Source: Kiritimatiellia bacterium
GTDB lineage: Bacteria; Verrucomicrobiota; Kiritimatiellia; RFP12; UBA1067
NCBI GenBank assembly: GCA_024405255.1
Contig: JAKSOY010000032.1
Span: forward strand, 1 to 25,895
DNA length: 25,895 nucleotides
Direction: 5' to 3'
A program made the translations under genes and the position numbers. Within the stretch, counting starts at the first letter, position 1, and every line of letters begins with the position of its first letter. The notes under the pieces were generated by a model. It was not told the DNA's origin and searched no databases. It worked only from the letters and a program-made list of their open reading frames with translations. Of this stretch, positions 15,488-24,800 are shown one piece after another.

Positions 15488-16277
15488 GACTTTTCTGAAA
15501 CAGCTTGTTGCGGCGGGACTGTGCATTGGCGGTTTGGGTGGCTGCCGGGAGCGATCTCGTGAATTGCATATCGGCGTTTCCTGCCATTTGAAGCCGTGGT
15601 GCTACATTGATCTGAAAGAAGGTCTGCTCACGGGGTTTGACGTTGAGCTGGCTCGACTTGCGTGTGCTCGTCTGAAGTGGAAGCCGGTTTTCCATTCGAT
15701 CTCGTGGCCGGAGAAAGAGCGCTTGCTTGCCACGCATAAAATCGATTGCGTGTGGAGCGGATTTACGGTGACCGGCCGTGAAGAGTATTACACGGTGCTT
15801 GGACCCTATGCGTCAAATGCGATTCTTGTGGTCACGCGTAAAGGTGGGAAGATCAAACGGAACGAAGACCTCGCCGGACATACCTTGCTCGCGCAAGCCG
15901 GTTCGACGACTGAGAGCACGTTGGGACCGGGCGGAGCTGCCGCCGTACTCGGGGCGAAGATCGGTCGGATCGTTACGTCGCCCTACATTTCGGTCTGTGT
16001 TCAGCGTCTGCGGGACGGACTCGGTGACGCGTTGGCCGTTGATGAAGACGTGGCGCGAGCCATTGTGCAGGAAAGCGAGGGACAGTTTGTCCTGGTGCCG
16101 GACGATCCTTTGAGCCATGACGGTCTCGGTGTCGGTTTCCATCCGCGCGATAAGGACCTCCGTGACCGTGTGGAGAAAGTCCTGAAGATGCTTGAAACCG
16201 AGGGTGTTTGCGCGAAGCTGTCACAGCGTTTCTTCGGTCATCCCAATCGTTTCCACCTCCCTGGAGGAAAACCATGA
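15477..16277 (+). CDS. Periplasmic-binding lipoprotein (SBP_bac_3 type)
   Basis: This 266-residue protein begins with GTG at 15477, supported by GGAGGAGG about 8 bases upstream. It has a lipoprotein signal ending in LGGC, with Cys23 the lipid-modified residue. The mature part is one amino-acid-type solute-binding domain (LHIGVSCHLKPWCYIDLKEG, LTGFDVELARLA, GFTVTGREEYY). No ABC permease or ATPase gene accompanies it, and it lies between two membrane sensors that carry the same fold. A role as a soluble ligand co-sensor or ligand presenter is therefore more likely than transport; this is inference. It overlaps the preceding gene by 11 bp and the following one by 4 bp (ATGA), so the three genes are translationally coupled. 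Confidence 0.83.
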   Translation: MTTRTFLKQLVAAGLCIGGLGGCRERSRELHIGVSCHLKPWCYIDLKEGLLTGFDVELARLACARLKWKPVFHSISWPEKERLLATHKIDCVWSGFTVTGREEYYTVLGPYASNAILVVTRKGGKIKRNEDLAGHTLLAQAGSTTESTLGPGGAAAVLGAKIGRIVTSPYISVCVQRLRDGLGDALAVDEDVARAIVQESEGQFVLVPDDPLSHDGLGVGFHPRDKDLRDRVEKVLKMLETEGVCAKLSQRFFGHPNRFHLPGGKP

Positions 16278-19102
16278 CGATGACGGGACGGCTTGGCCGA
16301 ATGATTACGGTCGCGCTGTTGTTGCTGGGCGTGAGTACCTCGGTGGCGGCGGATGTTCCATCGAGTGTGACAGGACGTGTCGTACGGGTGGGCTTTTGCG
16401 CAGAACGCGGAATCTTCGATCGAATGGAGGACGGGTCGTACACGGGATTGGGACCAGCCTTGATCGATCAGGTGGCGAAGCGTTTGAACTGGCGGGTGGA
16501 ATGGCAGAATGTTTCACATGCCGATGGTCTGGAGAGACTCGCCCGGGGAGATCTCGATGTGATGGGGGGCGTACTGAAAACGCCGGAGCGCGAACGGACG
16601 CTGAATTTCGTCCGTACGCCGATGGGCGTTCGCCGCCTTTCTCTCTACGTGCTCAAGTCGTCGCCGTTTGAACGAATCGATTCTTCGTTGAACGGGTGTG
16701 TCATCGGTGCTGTTGAACACGGTGTTCGCCTGGAGGCGATTTCGTCTATTCTTGCCGCGCAGGGCGTGAAGTGCTCGATTCGAACCTATCCGGACGCCGT
16801 ACGGGCTGAACGCGCGCTGTTTACGGGCGAAGTCGGTGCCGTGTTTCTGGGGCAGACTTTCAATCTGGCCGAAGAGCGAGAACTCTACACGGATAAGGCA
16901 TGTCCGACCTACATTGTCACGGAGAAGCATGAAAGCGGGCTTGCGGAGGAGATCGATGTGGCGATGCAGGATGTTTTGGAGGAGGATCCCTATCTCGAAC
17001 GTCGCCTGCGTCAACAGTTCTTTCCTCACGCCGTGAGATCCGAATTGTCCTTCACACGCGAAGAGCGGCTTTGGATCGAACGCAAGGCGCGCAGCGGCGG
17101 TACCGTTACGGTCGATATTTCGCCTGCCGATCCTCCCTATAAGAAATACGATCCTGTGACAGGTACATTTTCCGGCTTTATGTCTGAATTGTTGACTGAG
17201 ATCTCCACGATGACGGGACTCCACTTCGAGGCCGTGCCACCGTCTTCGTATGAGACGGCGGCGACGCGTTTCGCACGCGGCGGTACTGACATCTGGCTTC
17301 CTATGGGTACCTGCGAGGACCCGATGAAGATCAAGGAAGGGCATGTACTTGATCTTCTTTTGCCAGAGGCCTTTTGTACGCGTCGCTATGGTGGACGCGG
17401 CATTACAGATGCCTCAAGCCGCATTGCCGTGTGGAGCGGCGACCATCGGCGTCTGAGGACCTATGCTCAACTCGGCTATGTGCCGCGTCTCGTCATCTGC
17501 GAGTCGCGTGAGGACTGCTTGCGCGTTGTGGCGGATGGCCATGCCGACGGAACCTTCCTGACATATGGTGGCGCACGACAGCTTTCTCGTAAACTTGGTT
17601 TGTCGAATCGGGTGGAAGTGCGTCTCGTCGAAGTTGAACGCTATGTGCCGACGTTCCCGTTTTTTCTCGGTCCCAAGGTCGACCCTGTTTTCGTCAGTAT
17701 TATGACCAAGGTCCTACGCGGATTTTCGCGTGATCGAATGGTCGACCTCGTGCATCGTACCGAGGCGCACGAGATGGTTGCGTCTCGCCTGACGCCCGAG
17801 CAGAAACTGCTGTGGTGCGGCGTGCCGATTCTTTCTGCGGCGTTGCTGCTCCTGTTGATCATGTCCGTTTCGCGGCGGCGCGTGGCGGCGGCATTGCATC
17901 GTTCCGAGATGTCTCTTCGTGTTGCGGACGATGCCCTGAAGGATGCAACGAAGGCGCGCGAGAAAATGCGCGAAGCGCTGGACCGTGCGGAATTCGCCGC
18001 CCGTTCCAAGACGAACTTCCTCGCGACGATGAGTCATGAAATTCGAACGCCGTTGAATGCCGTCATCGGCTTTTCGGAATTTCTTTGCGAACCGAATCTG
18101 CCGTCCGAAAAGGTCGGCGAATACGCGCGCGGAATCTCTTTCTCGGCGAATGCCCTGCTGTCGCTGCTGAATGACATCCTCGACATCTCGAAGTTCGAGA
18201 GCGGTCGTACCGAGGGCCTTGACATGCGGTCGGGTTCCTGCGACGTCGAGGCGCTTTGCCGTGAGATGGAAAGCGTCTTTCGCATGCAGGGACGTGAGAA
18301 GGGGCTCGAAGTGGTCTTCACGACGACCTCTTCGATTCCGCGTCTGAAGCTTGCCGAACCCCGTATGCGGCAGATTTTGCTCAATCTCGTGGGGAATGCC
18401 ATCAAGTTCACCGATCGTGGCCGTGTGGCGACGACGGCGTCGTATCAGGAGGGAACGTTCCGTATCCAGGTGAAGGATACGGGCATCGGCATTTCGCCGC
18501 GCGGACTCAAACTCGTTTTCGATCCGTTCTCGCAGGATATGGAGAGTCGGCAAGGCAAGGCCTATGCGGGCACGGGACTCGGCCTTTCCATCGTGAAACG
18601 ACTTGTCGAAGCTTCGGGCGGCACGGTGACGGTCGAGAGCGAAATCGGCAAGGGCTCGACCTTCACCGTCGAGCTGCCCGGAATCGAGTCGCTCGCCTCG
18701 AAGACCTCGGGACGGACAGAAGCGAAACTTGCCGATTCGGCGACGGCCTTCCAGCATGTGCTGGTCGTCGACGACACGAAGATGAACTGCCGCGTCCTCG
18801 CGGCTTATTGCCAGAAGCTTGGACTGAAGAACGTGAAGACGTTCAACTCAGGCGCTGAAACGCTGGCCTATCTCAAGGCGGGCGGCGAAGCGGACCTCGT
18901 GTTGAGCGACCTCTGGATGCCCGGGATGAATGGCAGTGAACTCGCACATGAAATCATACGCCTTCGTCCGGCATTGCCTGTGGTCGCCGTCACGGCAGAT
19001 ACCGACGCGCGTGCAACATTCGATATCAACGTCTTCCGCGCCGTCCTGGCAAAGCCCGTGACGACCCAGAAGCTCCGTGACCTCTTCGCGACCCTCGTCT
19101 GA
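16274..19102 (+). CDS. Hybrid histidine kinase with two periplasmic-binding domains and a receiver
   Basis: This 942-residue protein has a signal sequence (about 1-24), PBP2 domain 1 (about 33-255), PBP2 domain 2 (about 277-500), one membrane helix (about 511-535) and a coiled-coil linker. A HisKA domain follows with His588 in MSHEIRTPLNAVIGF. The ATPase domain has an N box (NLVGNAIKF), G1 (DTGIGI), F box (FDPFSQD) and G2 (GTGLGLSIV). The receiver (from about 830) has phosphoacceptor Asp879 in SDLWMPGMNG and a conserved Lys in LAKP. All catalytic residues are present. There is no HPt or output domain, so a separate phosphotransfer protein or regulator must exist elsewhere. The architecture resembles BvgS/EvgS-type sensors without PAS or HPt. 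ATG 16274 follows GGAGG and overlaps the previous stop. Confidence 0.92.
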   Translation: MTMTGRLGRMITVALLLLGVSTSVAADVPSSVTGRVVRVGFCAERGIFDRMEDGSYTGLGPALIDQVAKRLNWRVEWQNVSHADGLERLARGDLDVMGGVLKTPERERTLNFVRTPMGVRRLSLYVLKSSPFERIDSSLNGCVIGAVEHGVRLEAISSILAAQGVKCSIRTYPDAVRAERALFTGEVGAVFLGQTFNLAEERELYTDKACPTYIVTEKHESGLAEEIDVAMQDVLEEDPYLERRLRQQFFPHAVRSELSFTREERLWIERKARSGGTVTVDISPADPPYKKYDPVTGTFSGFMSELLTEISTMTGLHFEAVPPSSYETAATRFARGGTDIWLPMGTCEDPMKIKEGHVLDLLLPEAFCTRRYGGRGITDASSRIAVWSGDHRRLRTYAQLGYVPRLVICESREDCLRVVADGHADGTFLTYGGARQLSRKLGLSNRVEVRLVEVERYVPTFPFFLGPKVDPVFVSIMTKVLRGFSRDRMVDLVHRTEAHEMVASRLTPEQKLLWCGVPILSAALLLLLIMSVSRRRVAAALHRSEMSLRVADDALKDATKAREKMREALDRAEFAARSKTNFLATMSHEIRTPLNAVIGFSEFLCEPNLPSEKVGEYARGISFSANALLSLLNDILDISKFESGRTEGLDMRSGSCDVEALCREMESVFRMQGREKGLEVVFTTTSSIPRLKLAEPRMRQILLNLVGNAIKFTDRGRVATTASYQEGTFRIQVKDTGIGISPRGLKLVFDPFSQDMESRQGKAYAGTGLGLSIVKRLVEASGGTVTVESEIGKGSTFTVELPGIESLASKTSGRTEAKLADSATAFQHVLVVDDTKMNCRVLAAYCQKLGLKNVKTFNSGAETLAYLKAGGEADLVLSDLWMPGMNGSELAHEIIRLRPALPVVAVTADTDARATFDINVFRAVLAKPVTTQKLRDLFATLV

Positions 19103-19267
19103 GGGTGGAGGAGCGGCCGATTCGTATGAGTATTCGTTTGGGGAGAGCAATCAAAGCTTGAAGTATGTTCGCTAGTCTCCATATTCACTCCCTATTCAAT
19201 TCTCGCGTGAAATCGCCGCGTGTATTTGTTATACTATCAGCCGTGAACGAAGTCAATGGAGAGAGGA
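19103..19267. other. Intergenic stretch before the restriction-modification gene
   Basis: These 165 bp separate the kinase gene from the restriction-modification gene. No terminator with a T-run is visible after the kinase gene. The only supported element is the promoter-like pair at 19207-19235. Confidence 0.4.
19207..19235 (+). promoter_or_regulatory. Probable promoter of the restriction-modification gene
   Basis: GTGAAA (19207-19212) and TATACT (19230-19235) are separated by 17 bp. The -10 box is good and the -35 box matches 4 of 6 consensus positions. The start would fall near 19242, about 26 bases before the chosen ATG. Confidence 0.45.
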
Positions 19268-21826
19268 ATGGCGAAATACCCGACAGGGCTCCTTGAGGAG
19301 GAACTGAAGAACAAGGTCGCGGCGGATTGGTTTGCGGCGTACGATACGACGCGCATCATCGGCAAGGTCGATTTCTGCGTGGCCGTCCCTGCGACGGAAC
19401 TCGGCCTCTTCGAGTCGGAGAACGCGCTTTGGGCGGAGGCCAAGGCGGGGGTCCGGAAGGACATCCACGAGAGCTTCGTCCAGCTGATCCTCACCATCGG
19501 CCGAGCCCGCACGTTCGACACGGAACGCCCCCCGCTCTTCCTCGGCGCGTTCGACGCCGAGAAGATCGCCTTTCTCCCTTACAATGCGGTGCAGGACGTC
19601 TTCGCGCAGAACGACTTCAACTGGAACGTCGCGCCGAGCAACCACGAGTCGAAGGAGTTCGGGCAGCTTTATTCGCTCGCCGAAAAGACCATCGCCGACC
19701 AGGCGCTCCTGTTCGACTTCGTGCGCGACGAGGCCGAACTGCGCCGTTTCATCAAGGCGAATTTCAAGATCGGGCGTACGGACGTCTCGCGCATCCAGAT
19801 CGACAAGAACAACTTCACCCACATCTACCGCAAATGGCGCGAGGCCGTTCTTCCCCATATCGACGCACCGTGGGATGTCCTGAAATCCAAGTATTCACTC
19901 TACGACCGCGACTTCTATCTCGCCGAGCTGAACGTGGACGACAACGGCACGGTGGATGTCGCTGACGATCGGGTGGCGAATGACTTCTATATCACCTTCA
20001 ACGTGAATGAAAAGAACAAGTACCGCATCCAGCGCACCAATGCCGACGAACTCGCCTTCGAGTTGACGTTCGGCTTCAAATCCGACGAGGGTCTTGCGGC
20101 CTACGCCGCGTTTTGGCGACGCTACAAACGACCGCCCCGCAAGGACTATTGGAGCTACATCGTCAAGCGCATCGACCTCCTCGTGCCGCAGGATGTGCGC
20201 GAGCGCAAGGGCGCATTCTTCACGCCGCAGAAATGGGTGGAGTTGTCGCAGGAGTATCTCGCGCGCGAGCTTGGCGAGAATTGGCAGGACGAGTACGATG
20301 TCTGGGACTGTTGTGCCGGAACGGGCAACATGGAGGCCGGCCTCACGAACAAGTACAAGGTCTGGGCCTCGACCCTCGACCAGCAGGATGTCGATGTGAT
20401 GCACGAGCGCATCAAGAACGGTGCCAACCTCCTCGAAAGCCATGTCTTCCAGTTCGACTTTTTGAACGACTCGTTTGACAAACTACCCCCAGGCCTTCGC
20501 GAAATCATCGACGATCCCGAGCGTCGCAAAAAGCTCGTCATCTACATCAATCCGCCGTATGCTGAACATTCAAATAGAAAGGTGATTGTAGGAACGGGCG
20601 ATAATAGGACGAACGTAGCGAAATTGAGTAAGGTGTACAAGGAGTTCTCGTCGCAAGTCGGCGCGGCAACGCGTGAGCTGTATGTTCAGTTCTACTTGCG
20701 GATATATCAGGAACTTCATGGGGCGGTGCTTGCTTCTTTCAGTACGCTTAAATTTGTCTGCTCGCAAAACTGTGCAAAGTTTCGCGAGTATTGGCTTGCC
20801 TCTTTTGTGAAAGCTTTTATCTGTCCGGCGGACACCTTTGATAATGTGAACGGCGACTTCCCGATAGCATTTTCGATTTGGCACCTCGGCGGTAAGTCGC
20901 AGATAAAAGGCATCGTGGCGGATGTTATGGAACACGACGCTCATTATGTTGGAGAGAAGGCGTTTTATGCTTGTGAGAGCAAGCGTATGATCAGTGATTG
21001 GTTGCGTCAGTTCTATGTTCGTGGAAGCAAGCCGATAGGATACCTATCGTTGCCTGGTGTGAGTATGCAACAACGGGCGAGTCTTTTTTTAACTTCAAAG
21101 CCGACAGAAAGCGATGTGCGCCAGCACAAGGTTGCAGAAGTTACTTCAGAGAATGTTTTGCCGTGCGCAGTCTATCTGGCAGTTCGGCATTGCATTCTTC
21201 CCGAATGGACTAATAATAAAGACGAGTTCCGTTATCCGAATGATGCGTGGAAGTGCGATCGCGAGTTTTGGGGTGATTGCCTTGTTTGGGTGAACTTTGA
21301 CAACTCGGTCAAATCTTCCGACGGCCCGAACCACTGGATTCCCTTCACCGAGGCGGAGGTGGATGCGAAGGAGTGTTTTGCGTCGCATTTCATGAGCGAC
21401 TTCCTCGCGGGGAAGGGCGGCGGTTTCTGCGAAAACGTGCTGCCGGGGCTTGAGGGGGAAATATCTCACGCAGAGGACGCAGAGAGCGCAGAGGGAGAAG
21501 ATGGAGGTTGTGCGAACGCTCTGCGTTCTCCGCGAGCTCCGCGTGAGATTCAACTCTCCCCGGCGGCTCGTGCCGTTCTTGACGTGGGGCGCGAGTTGTG
21601 GCGCTACTACCATGCGCAGCCCGGCGCGAATCCGAACGCCTCGTACTATGACATCCGCAGACATTTCCAGGGGATGAAAAAGACGGCTTCGGGCAAGGAG
21701 CAGATGAACGCGACGAGCGACGATGTGAAGTATAATGACTTACTGGCCGCGCTGAAATCGGCGATGAAGAAGTTGGCGAAGCAGATCGAGCCGAAGGTCT
21801 ACGCCTACGGTTTTTTGAAGAAGTAG
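19268..21826 (+). CDS. Single-chain (type IIG-like) restriction endonuclease/N6-adenine methyltransferase
   Basis: This 852-residue protein has an N-terminal PD-(D/E)XK-type nuclease signature (Asp35 in KVDF, Glu57-x-Lys59 in WAEAKAG). It then has a gamma-class adenine methyltransferase core with SAM-binding motif DCCAGTGN (347-354) and catalytic NPPY (428-431). The region after NPPY, about residues 432-670, is expected to hold target recognition. Combined cutting and methylating activity in one chain is typical of type IIG enzymes, and no separate R, M or S gene is present. Residues about 732-761 are encoded by an invading inverted repeat. The middle of the gene (about 20560-21280) is AT-richer, with AGA, AGG and ATA codons rare in the flanks. 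ATG 19268 is favoured over 19256 because GGAGAG precedes it closely and MAKYPTGLLEEELKNK fits a domain start; this is not certain. The next gene starts 12 bp downstream. Confidence 0.82.
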   Translation: MAKYPTGLLEEELKNKVAADWFAAYDTTRIIGKVDFCVAVPATELGLFESENALWAEAKAGVRKDIHESFVQLILTIGRARTFDTERPPLFLGAFDAEKIAFLPYNAVQDVFAQNDFNWNVAPSNHESKEFGQLYSLAEKTIADQALLFDFVRDEAELRRFIKANFKIGRTDVSRIQIDKNNFTHIYRKWREAVLPHIDAPWDVLKSKYSLYDRDFYLAELNVDDNGTVDVADDRVANDFYITFNVNEKNKYRIQRTNADELAFELTFGFKSDEGLAAYAAFWRRYKRPPRKDYWSYIVKRIDLLVPQDVRERKGAFFTPQKWVELSQEYLARELGENWQDEYDVWDCCAGTGNMEAGLTNKYKVWASTLDQQDVDVMHERIKNGANLLESHVFQFDFLNDSFDKLPPGLREIIDDPERRKKLVIYINPPYAEHSNRKVIVGTGDNRTNVAKLSKVYKEFSSQVGAATRELYVQFYLRIYQELHGAVLASFSTLKFVCSQNCAKFREYWLASFVKAFICPADTFDNVNGDFPIAFSIWHLGGKSQIKGIVADVMEHDAHYVGEKAFYACESKRMISDWLRQFYVRGSKPIGYLSLPGVSMQQRASLFLTSKPTESDVRQHKVAEVTSENVLPCAVYLAVRHCILPEWTNNKDEFRYPNDAWKCDREFWGDCLVWVNFDNSVKSSDGPNHWIPFTEAEVDAKECFASHFMSDFLAGKGGGFCENVLPGLEGEISHAEDAESAEGEDGGCANALRSPRAPREIQLSPAARAVLDVGRELWRYYHAQPGANPNASYYDIRRHFQGMKKTASGKEQMNATSDDVKYNDLLAALKSAMKKLAKQIEPKVYAYGFLKK
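21463..21549. repeat. 87-bp CGCAGAG-type inverted repeat inserted in frame within the R-M gene
   Basis: The left arm (21463-21493) reads ATCTCACGCAGAG and continues with further CGCAGAG units. The right arm (21519-21549) ends with CCGCGTGAGAT. The arms pair at 26 of 31 positions around a 25-base centre. Repeats with this CTCACGCAGAG...CTCTGCGTGAG look are common between genes in many bacterial genomes. Here the 87 bp equal 29 codons without a stop, giving a polar insert (HAEDAESAEGEDGG) in the protein. Confidence 0.75.
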
Positions 21827-21838
21827 AAGGCGAATCGA

Positions 21839-24800
21839 ATGATTGAAAATCTTCAGGCACTTTGTATAGACACGGCCTACGCCTGCGCGGTTGGGGTGGG
21901 CGTTGCCGTTGCCTCGTATGGTGTCGTGCGCGGATCGAAGATGCTCGCAAGAAACGCGCGGAAACTCGCAGCCGTTTCTCTCGTTGGGGCGATTCTCGTC
22001 GGTGGCATGGTGGTCGTGGGAACCGATGGTGCCGGAACGAAACCTTCGACCAATGATGTCTCTCAAGTCGAGGGAGGTACAAACACGACACAGCAAACTG
22101 AAGGAGATACGAATGTCGTGACGCAGACGGGTGACGGCCTGACCGGAACAAACGGTACGGGAAATGCCGGTGGTCCGTTGAGGCTGGGGCTCTTCGGACG
22201 ACCGAACTTGGACCAGCTGTTTGAGACAATTACAGATGAAGACATCGCGCAGGGCTGGCGTCTCGTCTCGGTGAGTTCGAACGCTCTTCCGGCGGCGACA
22301 TTCACGATGCCGACCAATGCCATCGTGTGGGAGTCGGCGCAGCGGTGTGGCCGTGGGTGGGGAAGCTGGAAGATTCCTGTTGGCGGCTGGCACTTCCCGT
22401 TTGGCGAGGAAGGTTGGACGAATGCGTTTGTGTGGGCCGAGGGCTATTTTCGTTCGCGTTTCAACAGCCGTGCGAACGAGATCTCGATTTTGAGCGAACG
22501 CATGGCGCTGTGTCCCGCCGCGAACTGGTCTCGCTACAATCTCCCGTCGAGCCGAGCCTGGTGCCAGACGAATGGCGTTGGAGGACTCGTTACGACGTTC
22601 GAGAACGCGGCAGTCGGAGACGATCCGGCGAAGATCGTGAGCGCTCAGTTGGAACTGCTGCCGCAGAGCGGAAGGGTGGCGTTGCGCTACGACTTGCACG
22701 CGGTGGGCGATACGCAGTATGAGGTCGGCGTCACGGCGAACGGCACGAACCATTTCGTCACGGTCGGGTCGAATACAAGCGAGGTTGTGTTCCAGCGCGT
22801 CCACCCCGATGATTTTGATTTCGACGGTTTACCAAATGCGCTCGACCCCAATCCGTACCAGCCCGAGGCGAATGCGGGCTTCAACCAAAGCGACGCCTGG
22901 GCCATACTCGCCTTTCCGAGTAACGCCGCCGAAATTGCCGCATTGGGCTATCCCGCCTGGGCGGCGGCACGCGCCGCCGATCCGAACCGGCGGCTGGTCA
23001 GTTTCACGCTCGCGTCCAAGAACAGCACGTGGCCAGTCTGTCTGACGGTCGGGGATGTCGCGCTCATGTGCGATGGAATCGGAGAGATGAAGTTCGCTCT
23101 TGATTGTGGTGCGAGATATGCATTCTCGCTCCCTCGGGCGGAGGTTGCGGAGTTTTCCGTCATTGGGACGAATGGAACGCAGACCGTGAGTACGATGTAT
23201 ATGGGATTCCCGTTTGAAACCATCTGCGGTGACATGGCGGTTCATTTTGATTCACCTAGTCATGGGTGGGTGGGATGTCAGGCCTCTGTCACCCTCGGAC
23301 TCGACGGACACGATGTCGCCGACTTTGGACGGGAAGACGATACGGGTGGCATTTTCGGGCACTTCACGCCGGGGACGATGCACGTGCTGACGGGCGAAGT
23401 CCACCAGTGCCATTCAAACGCCTATCTCGGTTGCACGTGGTCGGGCGGTTCGGGGTTCTCCTTCGCGAGCCCGCATTCGCTTTCCACGGATGTGGTTTGG
23501 ATCGCCGCAGATGAGACGGTCTGGGCGACGAATTACATCTCGCTTGTCACGCATTATTTGGGCGGCTATTCGTTGACCAACATCGTCCAGGTGAGTGTCG
23601 GCCGTGAACATGTGCCGCCGACAGGAATCTCCCTTTCGTGTCAAGACGTTCTCTTTCTGAATGACGACTTACGTCCGGAACGGGTTTATGCGGTGACGGT
23701 CGGGTTGACGGCCACGAACGGCGTGACGGGACAGGTTGAGTTGTCTTGCGATGGAGCCGAGTCGACATTGAGTTATTTCCAAGACTTTTTCTTGACCAAT
23801 CGGATTTCCTCCCTGACTTTCCCATTAGGTGTTTCTTCGAACGACTGGTTCACCACCAGCAAGACGGTGTTCATGTCGTGTTCCGCCATCGGTGAGGGAG
23901 TGCTCTCGGCGACGATCACGTTGACCAACGATACCGACAGCGTATCGTGTTCGACGTCGAAGGTGTTCAAGGTCATTGAGCCGTTGAGAAGGCTTGTGGA
24001 CGGTTCCCGGTACAGTCCGCGGCACTACTACAATCCGTCTCGCCTTGTCTACGGTGAACGTGCCTACTTGCTTGTTGGCGTCAACGGGGACTTCAATCCA
24101 GGCGATGTGGACTGGCGCGTTGTCTCCGGTCCGGGACGGGTTGTGACGTCGAGCGGATTTCTGGCGACTGTCGAGGCGACGAACGACACGGGTGTTGTCA
24201 CCGTCGAGGCGCGTTTCAACGAGGATGAAATTCAGCCGACATTCGAGTTGCCGATTGTCAGGCCAAGGGTGATCCCCGTTCGCGCGTTTGTCGTCCCGAT
24301 GCCGCTTTGGTCGCAAGACGGTGAATGGTTGGAGACGGACATCCGTAGACGAATAGATTTTGCTAACGATGTTTTTTCGCAGGTTGGAATAACCTTTAAT
24401 CTTCTGTCGTTTGAATTTGATTTCTGTTCCGAGACGAATTGGAATATGCATGTTTCGCGGACCGTAAGAGATTCGGATGGAATTACCCGACACTACTTGA
24501 CAGAACAGGCATCCGCCCTTTTGAATCATTACCAGACAAATGATTGCATTGAATTGTATTTTCTGGGAAATATTATCGGAGAAACTACGATGGCGGCTCG
24601 TCATTCAAGTGGTATTATCGTGTCGCGAAGGTCTAAAGAAAACGACCTCGCACATGAACTCGGGCATGCGTTGGGATTGAAGGATTGTTATTCGTATGTT
24701 AATCATGAAGATTCGGGAACCAATACGTGGGTCCTCTTGCCTGGATATGAAAATCCGGTTAGCAGTCGTTGTTTTCTCGGGAGACGGGACTGGGGAAGGG

